From assembly GCF_025370935.1 (NCBI RefSeq), contig NC_133473.1, forward strand, positions 11,886,903 through 11,950,902: 64,000 nt of DNA, read 5' to 3'. Position 1 is the first letter of the stretch. Every line of letters starts with the position of its first letter. This document shows, in pieces, positions 42,301-53,836 of the stretch. This DNA is from Choristoneura fumiferana. Its lineage: Eukaryota; Arthropoda; Insecta; Lepidoptera; Tortricidae. Position numbers and translations under genes: made by a program. Under the pieces are notes generated by a model, which ran no database searches, was not told where the DNA came from, and was given only the letters and a program-made list of their open reading frames with translations.

Positions 42301-45300
42301 CTTGTGACTGAAATATCAGGTTTTGCTGGTATACGCAATTAATGCAAAATATCAGCTATTGCTGATATACTATTGTAATCCTAAACAAAATTGCATACCT
42401 ATGCTAAAATGACAAGTTGACCCTCACAGACTGAACTTTCCAAGTACAATGATTGTAATTTAAGGATTCAAACTGAATCCATGCTGCATACATTTTGCTT
42501 AAGAGCAGGATTCTGCTAACACTGGACATTCACAGAGACCTACAAATTTATTATTCAACTCTCAGCCAAATCTGACTCTTACTTGGTTGGTTTTCTAAAA
42601 CAAGCACCATTAAAATGTAATTATTTCACAATTTCAGATTTAAATTGGGTAACAAGCTACAGGTTACATTGCACTGCCTGTGACCGTCATCTAGGATGCT
42701 CTGCTACCAATGAAAGTCGGATGCGAGCACATCCTATGCTACGCACTTTAATGTGCAATACATGCTTTGCATTTTATAATAGTGGAGAGTTTGAGAAGGG
42801 TGATGATGGCTCAGAGTTGTATTGCCGCTGGTGTGGCCAGGGAGGCCAGGTCTACTGCTGCGCGGATTGTCCCCATGTATTTTGTGCGGTAATATATAAA
42901 TTTACTTATTGTTTGAACATAAGAAAGCTACTATACTGAGCGGCAAAAAATCTGGCCCTTAAATGTATGCAATTACAGGTAATTTTGTATGTAGAGTGGG
43001 CCAAATTTTGTGCCGCTGAGTATATAATTCGGCCAGAAGTAGATTGTTAAATGACAGTTTTCTATTCAAATAGTACTTGCCATTGTTTGTGTGGCAGAAT
43101 TTTGATTCAAAATTTTGTCAATTCTTTGACGCCATATACTTTGATTAAGTGATGACCAATGTATGGAAGGAAATATTTGTCAACCACGAAAAAATAGTCT
43201 TTTTTTTATCTTATATTTGAAAGAGGCTTTAGTACACTAAATGCCAGCCTCATGGGGAGCCTCAGATACATGTTACACTCTCCCTTGTGCCGAAACCTAG
43301 TCTCTGGATGCAAAGGCCCGTCTGATGAACTTGTAAATCCACATTGCTTCTTTTGAAAGTGGTTGACTCAGCATCACATCAACATTTTTTGCCACGAAAT
43401 TTAATTTGCCTAATTTTGTGAGAGTCACAATGGCGGGTGTATCTATACAAATATAAAAAACAATTATACTAAAATAATGTACTCAAAATGTACTATTTAG
43501 TACCTACCTTAAAAAAAATTGTACCCTACATGAACTTACTCGTATTACAATGTAAAGGTACACCCGCCATCCTGCCTGACTGGCAGGGCGGCGGGTGTAT
43601 GCTAATTTACTATGAACCTATTGATTATTCACAAATGTTACTCAAAAAAAAGTACTAAATTTGAAGTTTAGTATGCCGTGAATTTTGAGCAATCAGATTT
43701 ATGGTTTTTAAGTTATACCCATGTATTGTTTTTCTGCTTAATTTGTTTAAGTAAAAAAAAAATACCTACACGTGTATTACTACGAAACGATAAATCTGAT
43801 TGCTCACATTTTGACGGCATATAATAAAGTACAAATTTAGTAAATTTTTTGGAGAATACTGGATCCGGTAGCTAAAGTTTTTGTGCCGAAGCTCAAAAAG
43901 ACCGAAGTCAAAGAAAACAAAAGAAAATGTAGAAACTACACCCATTTTATCAATAACAGAAACGTACGGTAAGAAACAAGCTTAAGGTACAGTCAACTAC
44001 AAAGATATGTATCCATGTTAATCTTTCAAAATGTTGTAACTTTTCGCATGTCATAATTAATTACCCATGGTAAGTGACATTTCTAGTAGCAACAAAACCT
44101 TAAGGTAGACTTCCGAGTAGAGTGGCTCCGGCGTCACTAACGCAGCGACAGTGACGCTGCGTTCGAACGTTAGTTCATACGTTTCCGTACTGCATAATAC
44201 TATCGCTCTATCGCCGCGTTACTGTCGCTGCGTTAGTGACGCCGGAGCCGCTCTACTCGGAAGTCTACCTTAACATTATCATCGACTCGTTCAAAATGCA
44301 ACAATTATGTATCCCGCAACGCTTCCTCCGAATGTACAGTCAAGTGTAAAGATATGTATCGATTTGAAGCACTGATAAATATGTTACCACGGCCTTATTA
44401 CGCCGGAATAAGAGCCTATGAAAAATATTTTTGAAGGGTTAGATAAGACCATATGTTTGCAATTGACTGTACACTAACAAGCCTCTTTTACTATCTACCG
44501 ATATATTTTGACAAATATAAGTAAACGTTCAATGTTCCAAAGAAATGTTACCAACACTCGAAATAAATATTATTTATCCAATGTTTACGTGAAACGTCAG
44601 TTTTTATTTTTTATTTTAGCGGCACTTATTTTATTAATTTTCAAATAGTACTATACTAATATTTTAAATGCGAAAATTTGAGAGTATGTATGTGTGTGTG
44701 TATAGTTTGTCACTCCTTCACGCTAAAACGGCTGGACGGATTTAGCTAAAATTTGCGAAAGCTGCGTGACTGGAATAATACATAGGCTACTTTACTTTTT
44801 ATCGAAATATTCCCACGAGATCTCGATACGAGTAAAATTTCGAAATCTCAACTAGTAGGTTCAGAGCCATGAAATTTAGTACAGTTTTTTTGTAGCGTTA
44901 ATGAAATCTACAATATTTTTTAGGAATTCTCATGGGAATCAAGTAAATCCCGGAAGTTCAATTCATCGGCTGGATCTAACGGTTTACGCGTGCGTAGCCG
45001 CGGGAAAAAACTAGTAGATAATGAAGAAGAAATTGAGTGTTTAAACTTCGAATCGGCTTGCTTGGATTCAGGGGGGCTACTACGAAATTCGAAAATCTAC
45101 GGTCCCTCTCACTCGTATTAGCGTCAACAGGACGGCAAGATACGAAGTTTGAATTTTGCGCTTCGTAGTATAGTTTAGGGCCTGTTCTGAATTTAAAAAT
45201 ATTGGTTACATTTTTTTGGAACATTGAACTTTTGCTTATATTTGTCATAATATATCGGTAGATAGTAAAAGAGGCTTGTTAGTGTACATTCGGAGGAAGT

Positions 45301-48300
45301 GTAGCGGGATACATAATTGTTGCATTTTAAACGAGTCGATGATAATGTAAGGTTTTGTTGCTACTAGAAATGTCACTTACCATGGGTAATTAATTATGAC
45401 ATGCGAAAAGTTACAACATTTTGAAAGATTAACATGGATACATCTCTTTGTAGTTGACTGTACCTTAAGCTTGTTTCTTACTGTACGTTTCTATTATTGA
45501 TAAAATGCGTGTAGTTTCTACATTTTCTTTTGTTTCTTTGACTTCGGTCTTTCTTAGCTTCGGCACAAAAACTTTAGCTACCGGATCCAGTATTCTCCAA
45601 AAAATTTACTAAATTTGTAACGTCAGAATGTCTGGTCCACTTTCATACTCGTTTTTTTATTGTCTATCGAGGTACTAATTATTGTAAGTTAGGTATTAAA
45701 TAGTAGCAAATAGGTAGTAAATTTTGATATTTTCTAAACATCAAATATCTCCATTGGTCCAGGGGTTCTGACGGTTACATTAAATTTTACCTCTTCTAAT
45801 TAACTTCGGTCAAGCTTCAATCTCGCCTGTTCAAAAAATAAGATGACCGTTAGTCAGTTCACTAGCTTACATTATGTGTGCATGTCATACACCAGCATCT
45901 AATATTGCAACCAGTCTACTACTGATCATCAACCTTATTCTGCAACCTTATTTTATAAGGAAAGCGTGGTAAATCTGATAAAACGCATCGTCAATCATTT
46001 CATCAACAAATGCTACATAAACTCTGATGTCCAGCTTCTATGATTCCAACTTGAAAGTATTGTTTTCGTTTCAGAAATGTATCAAACGTAATTTAGGTAT
46101 ACCGAAAATCAAGGAAATCGAAAATACTGATGATTGGAAATGTTTTAAGTGCAACAATAGGCCATTATGGGATCTCCGGGCAGCATGCTGGGCTCTATTG
46201 CGGTACTGTGACCTGAGAAACAGGTACGTTATTTTAACAATTATTTGTGCGCTTTATTTTTAAATCACTGCTCTTGTTTTTATATGGTTTTAGTTAGTTA
46301 GTTAGCCCCATGTGTTGTTGTTTTTGGGTCAAATCTAGTAATTGATTTTTCACCTCAGCAGCTCAAACAGGCAAGTTTTGCTATTAAAAATCAGTGAGCA
46401 AAATGCGATTTTGCTCACTCCGTGAGACAAAGTAATTTTTTAACAATTTTTTTTAAATGCTGGACTTGACTTAGATCCGTCACTTTCACTTCAACATGAA
46501 AAAAGCAAAAAATAGGATCAAATGTTCGATTCGATTTTCAAATTTTGTAGGCCTAAAAACACTAAAAAGAAACAAACAAATGTTCGGGTTCGCATACACA
46601 TATAACCGCAAAATTATAAAACAAAAAACTACAAATAAATTCATTCATTCCAGATAAATTAGCTAACAAAACGAACATAAATTAACGAATATCCCGCTCC
46701 ATTTTACTTTTTTTCTGTTCTTTTTTTTACTTTTTAATTAAACAATCTTAAATTATACTTACCTTAAGTATTAAAAATATCTTAAAAATTAATTAATTAA
46801 ATGTATGGTAATAATAAAAAAATAAAAAATTACATGACAGCGAAATATTTCCAAAATGTTACAATTTTCCCGCTCTTTTAACAAAGTATGCAACCTCGTT
46901 GCACAAAAGCCGCTGCTCTTGTTTTTTTTTTTTAATAAAATTAAATTGAATAAATTTGCAACTAATCTATTTTTATATTTATGTTTCAAACAATAGAAAT
47001 CCTAATAAAATCGTATTTAAATTTAAGTTTTTATAAAAAAAAAATACTTTTATGGTTCAACCTTTTTAATGACCCAAAGATGAGATCTTTTGCAGTATTA
47101 AAAAGTATGACATATTTTACAAAGAGTTCTAACCATGTTAAAGAGTTATAACTAAACTAAAATTCTTAACAATCGGATTATATTTAAAAGTTTTTGATAT
47201 TGTTTGTTTTCTAAATATATAATAATATGTTATGTGATTATTTTAACCTTTAAATTAAATGTTCTCGCTGCTGAGGTGAAAAGTTGTATGTGTCACTCAC
47301 TTGAGACCAAAGTTTTTTTGCATCTCAAGTGTTTGAATCTTTCTCTGATCTCAGGATTCTAACCTAGAATCACTCGCTACGCTACGCTCGTGATTCAATT
47401 GTAGAATCCTTTGCTTGCTCAGATTCAAAATCAACACTTGCAGCAAAAAACAATTGTTCTCTTGTTGCACAAATAACTATAAATATGATATTGTAAGTCT
47501 TGCCTGTCATATATGTTTTTTTTAACAGGATTACAATGGCTACTCAAGATCAGGCTCTTAAAGAAAAATATCAAGTTAGCTGTGCAACAGACTACACAGA
47601 ATGTTGCAAACATAAAAAACGGCGAGAAAAAATAGAGAGCAATAAGAAACGGGAAGAAAAAAAAGAAGCTGAAAATTCAGCAAAGAAAGCTGCTGCTGCA
47701 GTTATTTCTAAAATTCCTCCTACTATCCAGGTATGTGATTCCAAGTGATCTTAAAGCTCAGCCATCTATTGTTATACTTCATTAAATATTTCTGGCAAAA
47801 GGATCTGGTCCTACTACCTTCCTCAAATACTAAATGATTTTCCCAGGGCTACAATTGATAAAATAACTAGCAATCTTAAGAACATAAAAAACATCATTAA
47901 GAATTTACTTATCAAGGGCAACTCATAGCCTAGCACTTAGAATCTTTAAAAATAAAGATTAGTTAGGTGAATTATGCAATTTATTCTAAAATGGTTATGA
48001 AATAAACAGATAAAATTTAATTTAAATTTATTTTTTAATTAATTACTTAGTACACTTAATACCACAGTAATGCGAAATAATTAATTTGCGTCAGGGTGCG
48101 AGGATATACATCACGATTATATTTTTTTTATAAAAATCATTGATATTATATTCATTTTTTTAAGTTTCAGAAACTAAACTATTTTCTTAAGACTAAAATG
48201 GCTGAATGGGCTAGATTCCTTTGCCTTAAACCGGAATAACAAAAAACAACACTAGCAACATTTTAATTTTTATTTAATTAAAGTAAATATGCAACTAAAT

Positions 48301-51300
48301 ATTCTGTGAATATTTCGAGCGTCTAACTGTCGCCCTTATTAATATCGACCAAAAAACGGCAAAAACATCACGTTTGTTGTATGGGAGCCCCCACTTAAAT
48401 ATTTATTTTATTCTGTTTTTAATGTTCGTTGTTGTAGCGGCCACAGAAATACGTCATCTGTGATAATTTGAACTCTCTAGTCTACCTATTACAATTCTTG
48501 AGATACATACAACCTTGTGATAGACGGACAGTGGAGTTTTAGTAATTAATAAGGTCCCGTTTTTACCTTTTGGGTACGGAACCCTAAAAACTTAAATAAT
48601 ATGTCAAAATAAAAAGAATTGTAGTGTTTGTTGTTTTTGCCGGATTTTGACCACAAGGTACAAATTGAATTGAATGTAAAATGGTTTCTTTCTGCACACA
48701 AATTATAAAATAATTATCTCTATATATATCTGATATATATCCGATATATATAAAAAGTCAGATTTTTGATTTTTATTATTAAAATTGGGATTTTTCGCAC
48801 CCTGCTTTGCGTAAAGAATTTAGATGTTTTTTTCTTTTTGAAGAAGAACTTCACTTTTTTAAACATAGCCGAATGATCGCCAAAGCCTCGAAATATATTT
48901 ATAAGATATTTGTCTTGTTTCAAGTTTCCACCCAATTTTTCGATACCTAAAGTTAGTATGTCAGTGTTATGTGAAAGTTGGAACTGATATTCGAATTGAC
49001 AAGTAGTTTTGGGGTAGATGCAAAATTGACAGTAATTCAAAACGGGCGTGATTTATTCCGGGGGTAGTTAAACTATGTCAACTGGAGTGTCATTTTATTT
49101 ACCTCAGTCGTTTAATGACATCGACCGTTACCAACGCGCTTAAATCGAATCTATGAAACAATTAATGTCAATAAAACGTTATAAAGTCCTCATTTTCTTA
49201 TGGTAATAAAATGAGAACTTAATTTAATGTTTATTGTTATTAATTTTGTTCCTTACTGACAATTTGTAAAACAAAAACCGTTAAAAATAACGAACAAAGT
49301 AAAGATTTCTCATGAGCCTTTATAAGTGTTTGGTCTAAATAGTTTTTTTTTTTTTTTAGGTGAAAAAGTTCGCGTCCATCAATGTTGATGATGTAAAACA
49401 AGAAAAAAAACCTGTGAAAAGGTCAATAAGCCCCAAAAACAAAACCCTCTATCTCAAGAACCCTATTGCAGTATCGAGTCCAAAGTCTTATGGCAATTCA
49501 ATGAATGTGTCGACTTATCCGAAGAAAATAAGGGTAAGTATATTTTAATTTTCAGGCACAGTCAAAGAAACAGAATAGCATACCAGAGTTTCCGTCTTGA
49601 TACGCTCATGATTAATAGCAGTGATCAGAATAGGTGCAGAGTCAATTTACCTGCACGCAGAAAGAAGTAATATGCAGTTGTTGATACCAACCACCTAATC
49701 CCGCGATTCTATTCCGATCACTGTTGATAAGGTTCCCCTTGTCGCTGCAAATGCCATTTTGACATATCATGTGTCAAAAATCATAGTAAAATTTATTGTG
49801 GAAAATGTCTGCTTTGGTCCATAATTCAGTTTCCTTGTGTGTACCTAAATTATGACTACTTAACTCAATCTTATTATATTGCTGTTAAATTGGCTTATTT
49901 TTTTTACATAAATTATATCACTACTATGGTCTGTCCCAGAATTTGAGATACTAAAATGACGTTTCATGTGTTACCTGTTTTTTGCGTCTCATAAATAGTG
50001 ATGTGCCGCAACCGGTTATTACCGTAAGATTTTGTAGGTACCTATGTATGTACGTCGTAAAATATTAAGATATGAACGGATCCGTGGTGTACTAAAATGT
50101 AGGACACTTAGGACATTCTAGAAAAGGTAAAATAGTTCTAATAAAAGTGCGACCGTTTTCGAGATATTTCGACTTTTTATAGATGTTGATGTTTAAGTTT
50201 CAATTTCATTCTAAGTAAGTTTTACATTAACTAAATAATATGAGAATAATGAATATTTGATTTATTATTCTATGATATGAATATCTAAATAAAAACACGA
50301 GTAAAGTAACGAAAATCGGTAAAATACCACTTGAATACGAAAAACATGAACAATGACGTTGTGTGATATCTGAGGGCCTACTCCGGAATTCGAAAATCAA
50401 AGTTCGTACCGTAACGTCCCTCTCACTTACGTATTAAATTTAGTAGTGTCAGAAGGACGGAACGACACGAACTTCGATTTTCGAATTTCGTAGTAGCCCT
50501 GCTGGCCCTGACTACGAATGCAAAACTCGAACTTCGTATGTTGCCGTCCCGCTGACGCTTATCTCAATCACATAACTATCTAACTGGACAGATCCAGCGG
50601 CTCTGCTGTGGCAAATATTAATGGAAGTGACTGTAAAATATGGTGGAGCGTCTATGTATGAAGAAAAAAAATGCTTAATCAGTCTCGAATACTTCGATTT
50701 TTTTATATATATTTTTATATTATTTTTTCGACATTATGTTTTAGCCCTCTTTACCTCAAAGATTTTATTTTTGAATGAGAATTTCGTAATTTCGCAAAAA
50801 TAAATAAATATGTTTAATGCTGAAAAGTTGGGACATCAATTTGAATCAGAAATTGTATCAATACATACATTTGCGTGTTAAAAGTCCCATAGACATACTT
50901 AAACGAAAATTGGTAGTATTGGTAGTTTTGGCAGTCCATTTAATTTCAATTTTCGGTACATGGTTCCTTACAAAGGCGTTTTACTTGAACTAAGGACTAA
51001 GGTATGTTTTGAATAAGATTACAGCACACTGAGGTAAAAAAACCATATTTTAAGGAATTTAACTTAACGGTTTTTTTAAATCTTTGAATGACAGTAGAGG
51101 GCTTAAAGTAGGTTTATATATTTTTATTTTTCTCGTAATCCTTTAAACAAATCGCAACTTTTTAGCACTATTCAGCATTCAAAATCCAAAAAATAATAAT
51201 TCGCTCAACCCTACTGTACAACTATTAATAAAAAAGTTGCCTGGAATAAATCCCTTTGAAAGACGTCACCTATTGCTCCTTTGTATGCAAACAACATTTT

Positions 51301-53836
51301 TTTTTTGTATTACTTGTGGAGAGTACTGACATATTTTTATAGTTATTGTAATGTATTTCTGTTTCAGTTATCTTCTTCGCCAATAATAAATCCTGTTCGG
51401 TTTGTTGCTGATCGTAAACAAGTTACTACCCCTATTCGCATCAGACCCAAAGGTCCAACGCTTCCAATTCCAATAATGACTCCATTCAATGGATACAATA
51501 ATGTTAACACATACAACAACTTCATAAACGATAACATCAACCTTTCTTTAGAAAATTTAACACAGGTATGCTAGAATATTAACTATCACTTTTTAATTTG
51601 GTTCATGGTTAATAAAAATAGGTTTTTACAAACTTCCACTTAACTTGAAATGTTTGTTGAAAACCATTTTTCGACTACTTTCTGGTATCAAATTGACTTG
51701 AAATTTGGCATAATTATTTTACCATAATCTGGTAGTAAAATTTTGGTCGTCCGGCCAGCATCATCTCCAGGGAGCGTAACTTTGGTGTCGATGACAGACG
51801 TATGACGTCAAGCTAAATACAGTGTTTTTATCTAGACCTCTTTAGTTTACTGATATTATCAATGTCAGATAACGCAGTCAATTTTCATGGATTGCTTTGG
51901 GATTTGGAATTGCCAGAATTTTTACGCAAAGAACTATTTTTAAAATCATTGCCATAAAAAAAAATTACATGAAGATTTTTTTTATCTTATACATAGTTTT
52001 AAAAACCATGGTTTCAGGGATTAGATATGGCGGCGGTAGCGTCAATGAACAATAATGGCGGGGATGATGATGTAGTTTGCACACCCGATTTTCCCATGGA
52101 GCCATTATGTGAGGTATGTAAACGCAATAACTACTATTCGGATCATGACAACTGTGGAACTTTTCCGAATTAACTATCATACCTAACACCATGCTTAATA
52201 TTAAACATTACAAGTCAGGTCATATGGTCCGGTCTTAAAACAAGATAATAACTTGTCGTTTATTTATTTTTAGGTCACAGAGGATAATACCGACGATGAT
52301 GTACAATGCATCACGCCGGCACCTAAATCGTTCCCGAGAATAAGCAATCCGCCGCCACTTGTGCCACGCTTGGCGAACACGCTACCTGACCTGTCAGCTG
52401 AAAATATTGTACAAATGACTGAAAACGACGTCACAGTAAACGCACAAACAGGAGGACTAAAGTTCCGCGTGGACCCACAAACACTCTCTTCTAATAAAAT
52501 GTATCGCTTACCCGATGGAAGGATTTTTGCCATTAATGCTAATCCTAATATGCCTGGCGGATATTCGGCTACAATTGTCGCAGTTACTGAAACTGCCAGC
52601 AAAACTGCGCCTAAAGGAGCGACATATGCAGCAAAACTAAGCGCAGTCACACCACAAGCTGTAAACTCTACTCCCAAACCTGTCCGTATTCCAGCAACTC
52701 GGTCTGGTGTTGCAAAGCGCAAGGCACCTAATACTGCCAAGGTCACGAGAGGAACTGAGACTGTGTCGAGAGAATGTGATTTGGATGTCCCTATTGAATG
52801 GTACAGACATAATTTGATAGATGCCATCGATGCCTTAGATTATTCAATGTCTCGTTTAAATAAATTGAGAAAAGAAGCTACTACAGTGCATTTGCGGACC
52901 CGCACGGTGGGTGAAATGAAAGTTCTGCACAAGACATTGGAGCGGCTATTACAAACCTCTAATACTAGGTTTAACGAAATTCGAGACAATTTAAGTAAAG
53001 GGTTCAAACAATATTTAGTCAAGAAAGCGGGTGGTAGCAATGGTACTAATAATATTAGCGATGATGATGATGATGATGACGATGATGATGTGGAAATATT
53101 ACCCAATCCGGAAGAAAACGACGATCCAATCTTTATTGATGAGAATTCAGTTGATTCTAATGCCAATGACACAAACTCAATTGATCAACAGGAAGTAGAT
53201 TTAACAGGTGCGATGAGTAGTGGTGAACTCAACGAAAGTGGGGAAAAGGCAGTAGATATGAATAATGTCACAAAAGTGAACGAAGAAATGCAAGATAAAT
53301 CTAGTGAACAAGATGACACAATATCAAAAGCGCCTGAAGATGATCCTCTTGCTAATACTGAAATGGATCATAGCAACGAAAATAATAACGATGAATCAGA
53401 GCCCACAGATGAAAATCAAAAAAGTAACCAAAATGTAGACAATAAGGAGTCTTCTGAAATAGATGATGATAATAATGAAAATGAAAGTCACAATGAAAAA
53501 GAAATTTCTGAAAGTGATTCTTTAAAATTACATGAGTTGAATGATATTAATGGTGAGGAGAAAGTAGTTGATTCAAATGCCGAGAAACATAATGAAGAGA
53601 ATATAGATGACTCAAAAGTAGCTTCTGATATCGCTGATGATAAAACTGGTCACAGTGAAATCAGTAAAAATGATGACGGCAAAAATGACGATAGCCAAGA
53701 AAACGACAATGATAGTAAGTTACAGGACACTGAAATGAGTGAAGAGATGATTGAGACTTTACTAAAAGATGATGACGGTGTAGATGATGATAATACTGAA
53801 ACAAGTAATAATATGGATACTTCGGAAGGTGTTTAA
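39375..53836 (+). CDS. ADD1: ADD-domain chromatin protein (ADD1-like, ATRX zinc-finger family), nine exons
   Basis: Exons: 39375-39459, 39536-39607, 42638-42888, 46075-46223, 47529-47730, 49360-49533, 51368-51565, 52018-52113 and 52274-53836. All phases agree and sum to 930 codons (929 aa). Residues about 53-185 form the ADD domain: a GATA-like finger (CTACDRHLGCSA, MCNTC) followed by a PHD-like finger (YCRWCGQGGQVYCCADCPHV, then FCAKCIKRNLG, WKCFKCNN). In ATRX and Drosophila ADD1 this domain reads unmethylated H3K4 with H3K9me3, placing the protein in heterochromatin. A lysine-rich coiled region follows, then a conserved helical segment (DVPIEWYRHNLIDAIDALDY to KGFKQYLVKK), and a long Asp/Glu/Asn-rich acidic tail of about 260 residues. 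No SNF2 helicase is present, unlike ATRX. The start is the first ATG of a short acidic exon; alternative upstream starts are not excluded. Confidence 0.9.
39608..42637 (+). other. ADD1 intron 2, 3.0 kb
   Basis: Contains a TACGGAACCCTA-family remnant (about 41610-42061, ending TATGGAACCCTAAAAA). Open frames at 40593-41020 lie on both strands and have no recognisable domain. The rest is AT-rich. Confidence 0.6.
42932..43024. mobile_element. Small hairpin element, TGAGCGGCA ends
   Basis: TATACTGAGCGGCAAAAAAT at left, ATTTTGTGCCGCTGAGTATA at right; it begins 43 nt after the donor of ADD1 exon 3. Confidence 0.7.
43648..43842. repeat. Hairpin with GAGCAATCAGATTTA arms
   Basis: TTGAGCAATCAGATTTAT on the left half and ATAAATCTGATTGCTCA on the right, with outer parts AGTACTAAATTTG and CAAATTTAGTA. 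It abuts the large inverted repeat. Confidence 0.6.
44104..44269. mobile_element. 166-bp MITE with TTAA target duplication (piggyBac-like)
   Basis: TTAA on both sides (44100-44103, 44270-44273). Terminal inverted repeats begin GGTAGACTTCCGAGTAGAG and continue GGCTCCGGCGTCACTAACGC, about 50-60 bp long. TTAA duplication is the rule for piggyBac-type elements. The matching place in the other arm of the large inverted repeat has no insert. Confidence 0.85.
44338..44468. mobile_element. 131-bp element with GTAC target duplication
   Basis: GTAC at 44334-44337 and 44469-44472; ends AGTCAAGTGT and ATTGACT are inverted over about 6-7 bp. The opposite arm of the large inverted repeat reads straight through the site (AATGTACACTAAC), which defines both boundaries. 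Confidence 0.75.
44655..45016 (+). repeat. AATATTATAAATG-type dispersed repeat in the loop
   Basis: CTAATATTTTAAATGCGAAA at the start, TTTATCGAAATATTCCCACG inside, GCGTAGCCGCGGGAAAAAAC near the end and CTAGTAG at the close. Diverged member of the 28.48-kb family. Confidence 0.6.
45070..45175. mobile_element. Hairpin MITE (GGGCTACTCC family), copy f
   Basis: GGGGGGCTACTACGAAATTC at left and CGCTTCGTAGTA at right; arms are shortened and unequal. Confidence 0.6.
47731..51367 (+). other. ADD1 introns 5 and 6
   Basis: Intron 5 (47731-49359) holds a TACGGAACCCTAAAAA-family remnant at about 48235-48592. Intron 6 (49534-51367) holds hairpin MITE copy g at 50372-50508. Exon 6 (49360-49533) lies between them. 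Nothing else is recognised. Confidence 0.6.
50372..50508. mobile_element. Hairpin MITE (GGGCTACTCC family), copy g
   Basis: GGGCCTACTCCGGAATTCGA at left, CGAATTTCGTAGTAGCCCTG at right; a further partial arm (CTACGAATGCAAAACTCGAA) follows to about 50565, suggesting a second damaged copy. Confidence 0.7.

Larger units (their letters stand above)
43837..45622. repeat. Large inverted repeat in ADD1 intron 3
   Basis: The left arm runs from about 43837 (AAATTTAGTAAATTTTTTGG) to 44555; the right arm is its complement from about 45205 to 45622. Shared blocks include GAATACTGGATCCGGTAGC, TTAATTACCCATGG and CTCTTTTACTATCTACCGAT. Differences are few once two insertions in the left arm are set aside. 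The loop (44556-45204) holds unrelated repeats. Confidence 0.85.
42889..46074 (+). other. ADD1 intron 3, 3.2 kb, dense in inverted repeats
   Basis: Holds a small hairpin (42932-43024), an inverted pair TGGCGGGTGTA / TACACCCGCCA (43432-43570), another hairpin (43648-43842), a large inverted repeat (43837-45622) with two elements in its left arm, an AATATTATAAATG-type repeat and hairpin MITE copy f in its loop. Confidence 0.7.

Noticed and set aside
52840..53172. Serine-rich minus-strand open frame opposite ADD1
   Set aside because: Mirror of the Asp-rich GAT repeats of the ADD1 coding exon; a strand shadow.
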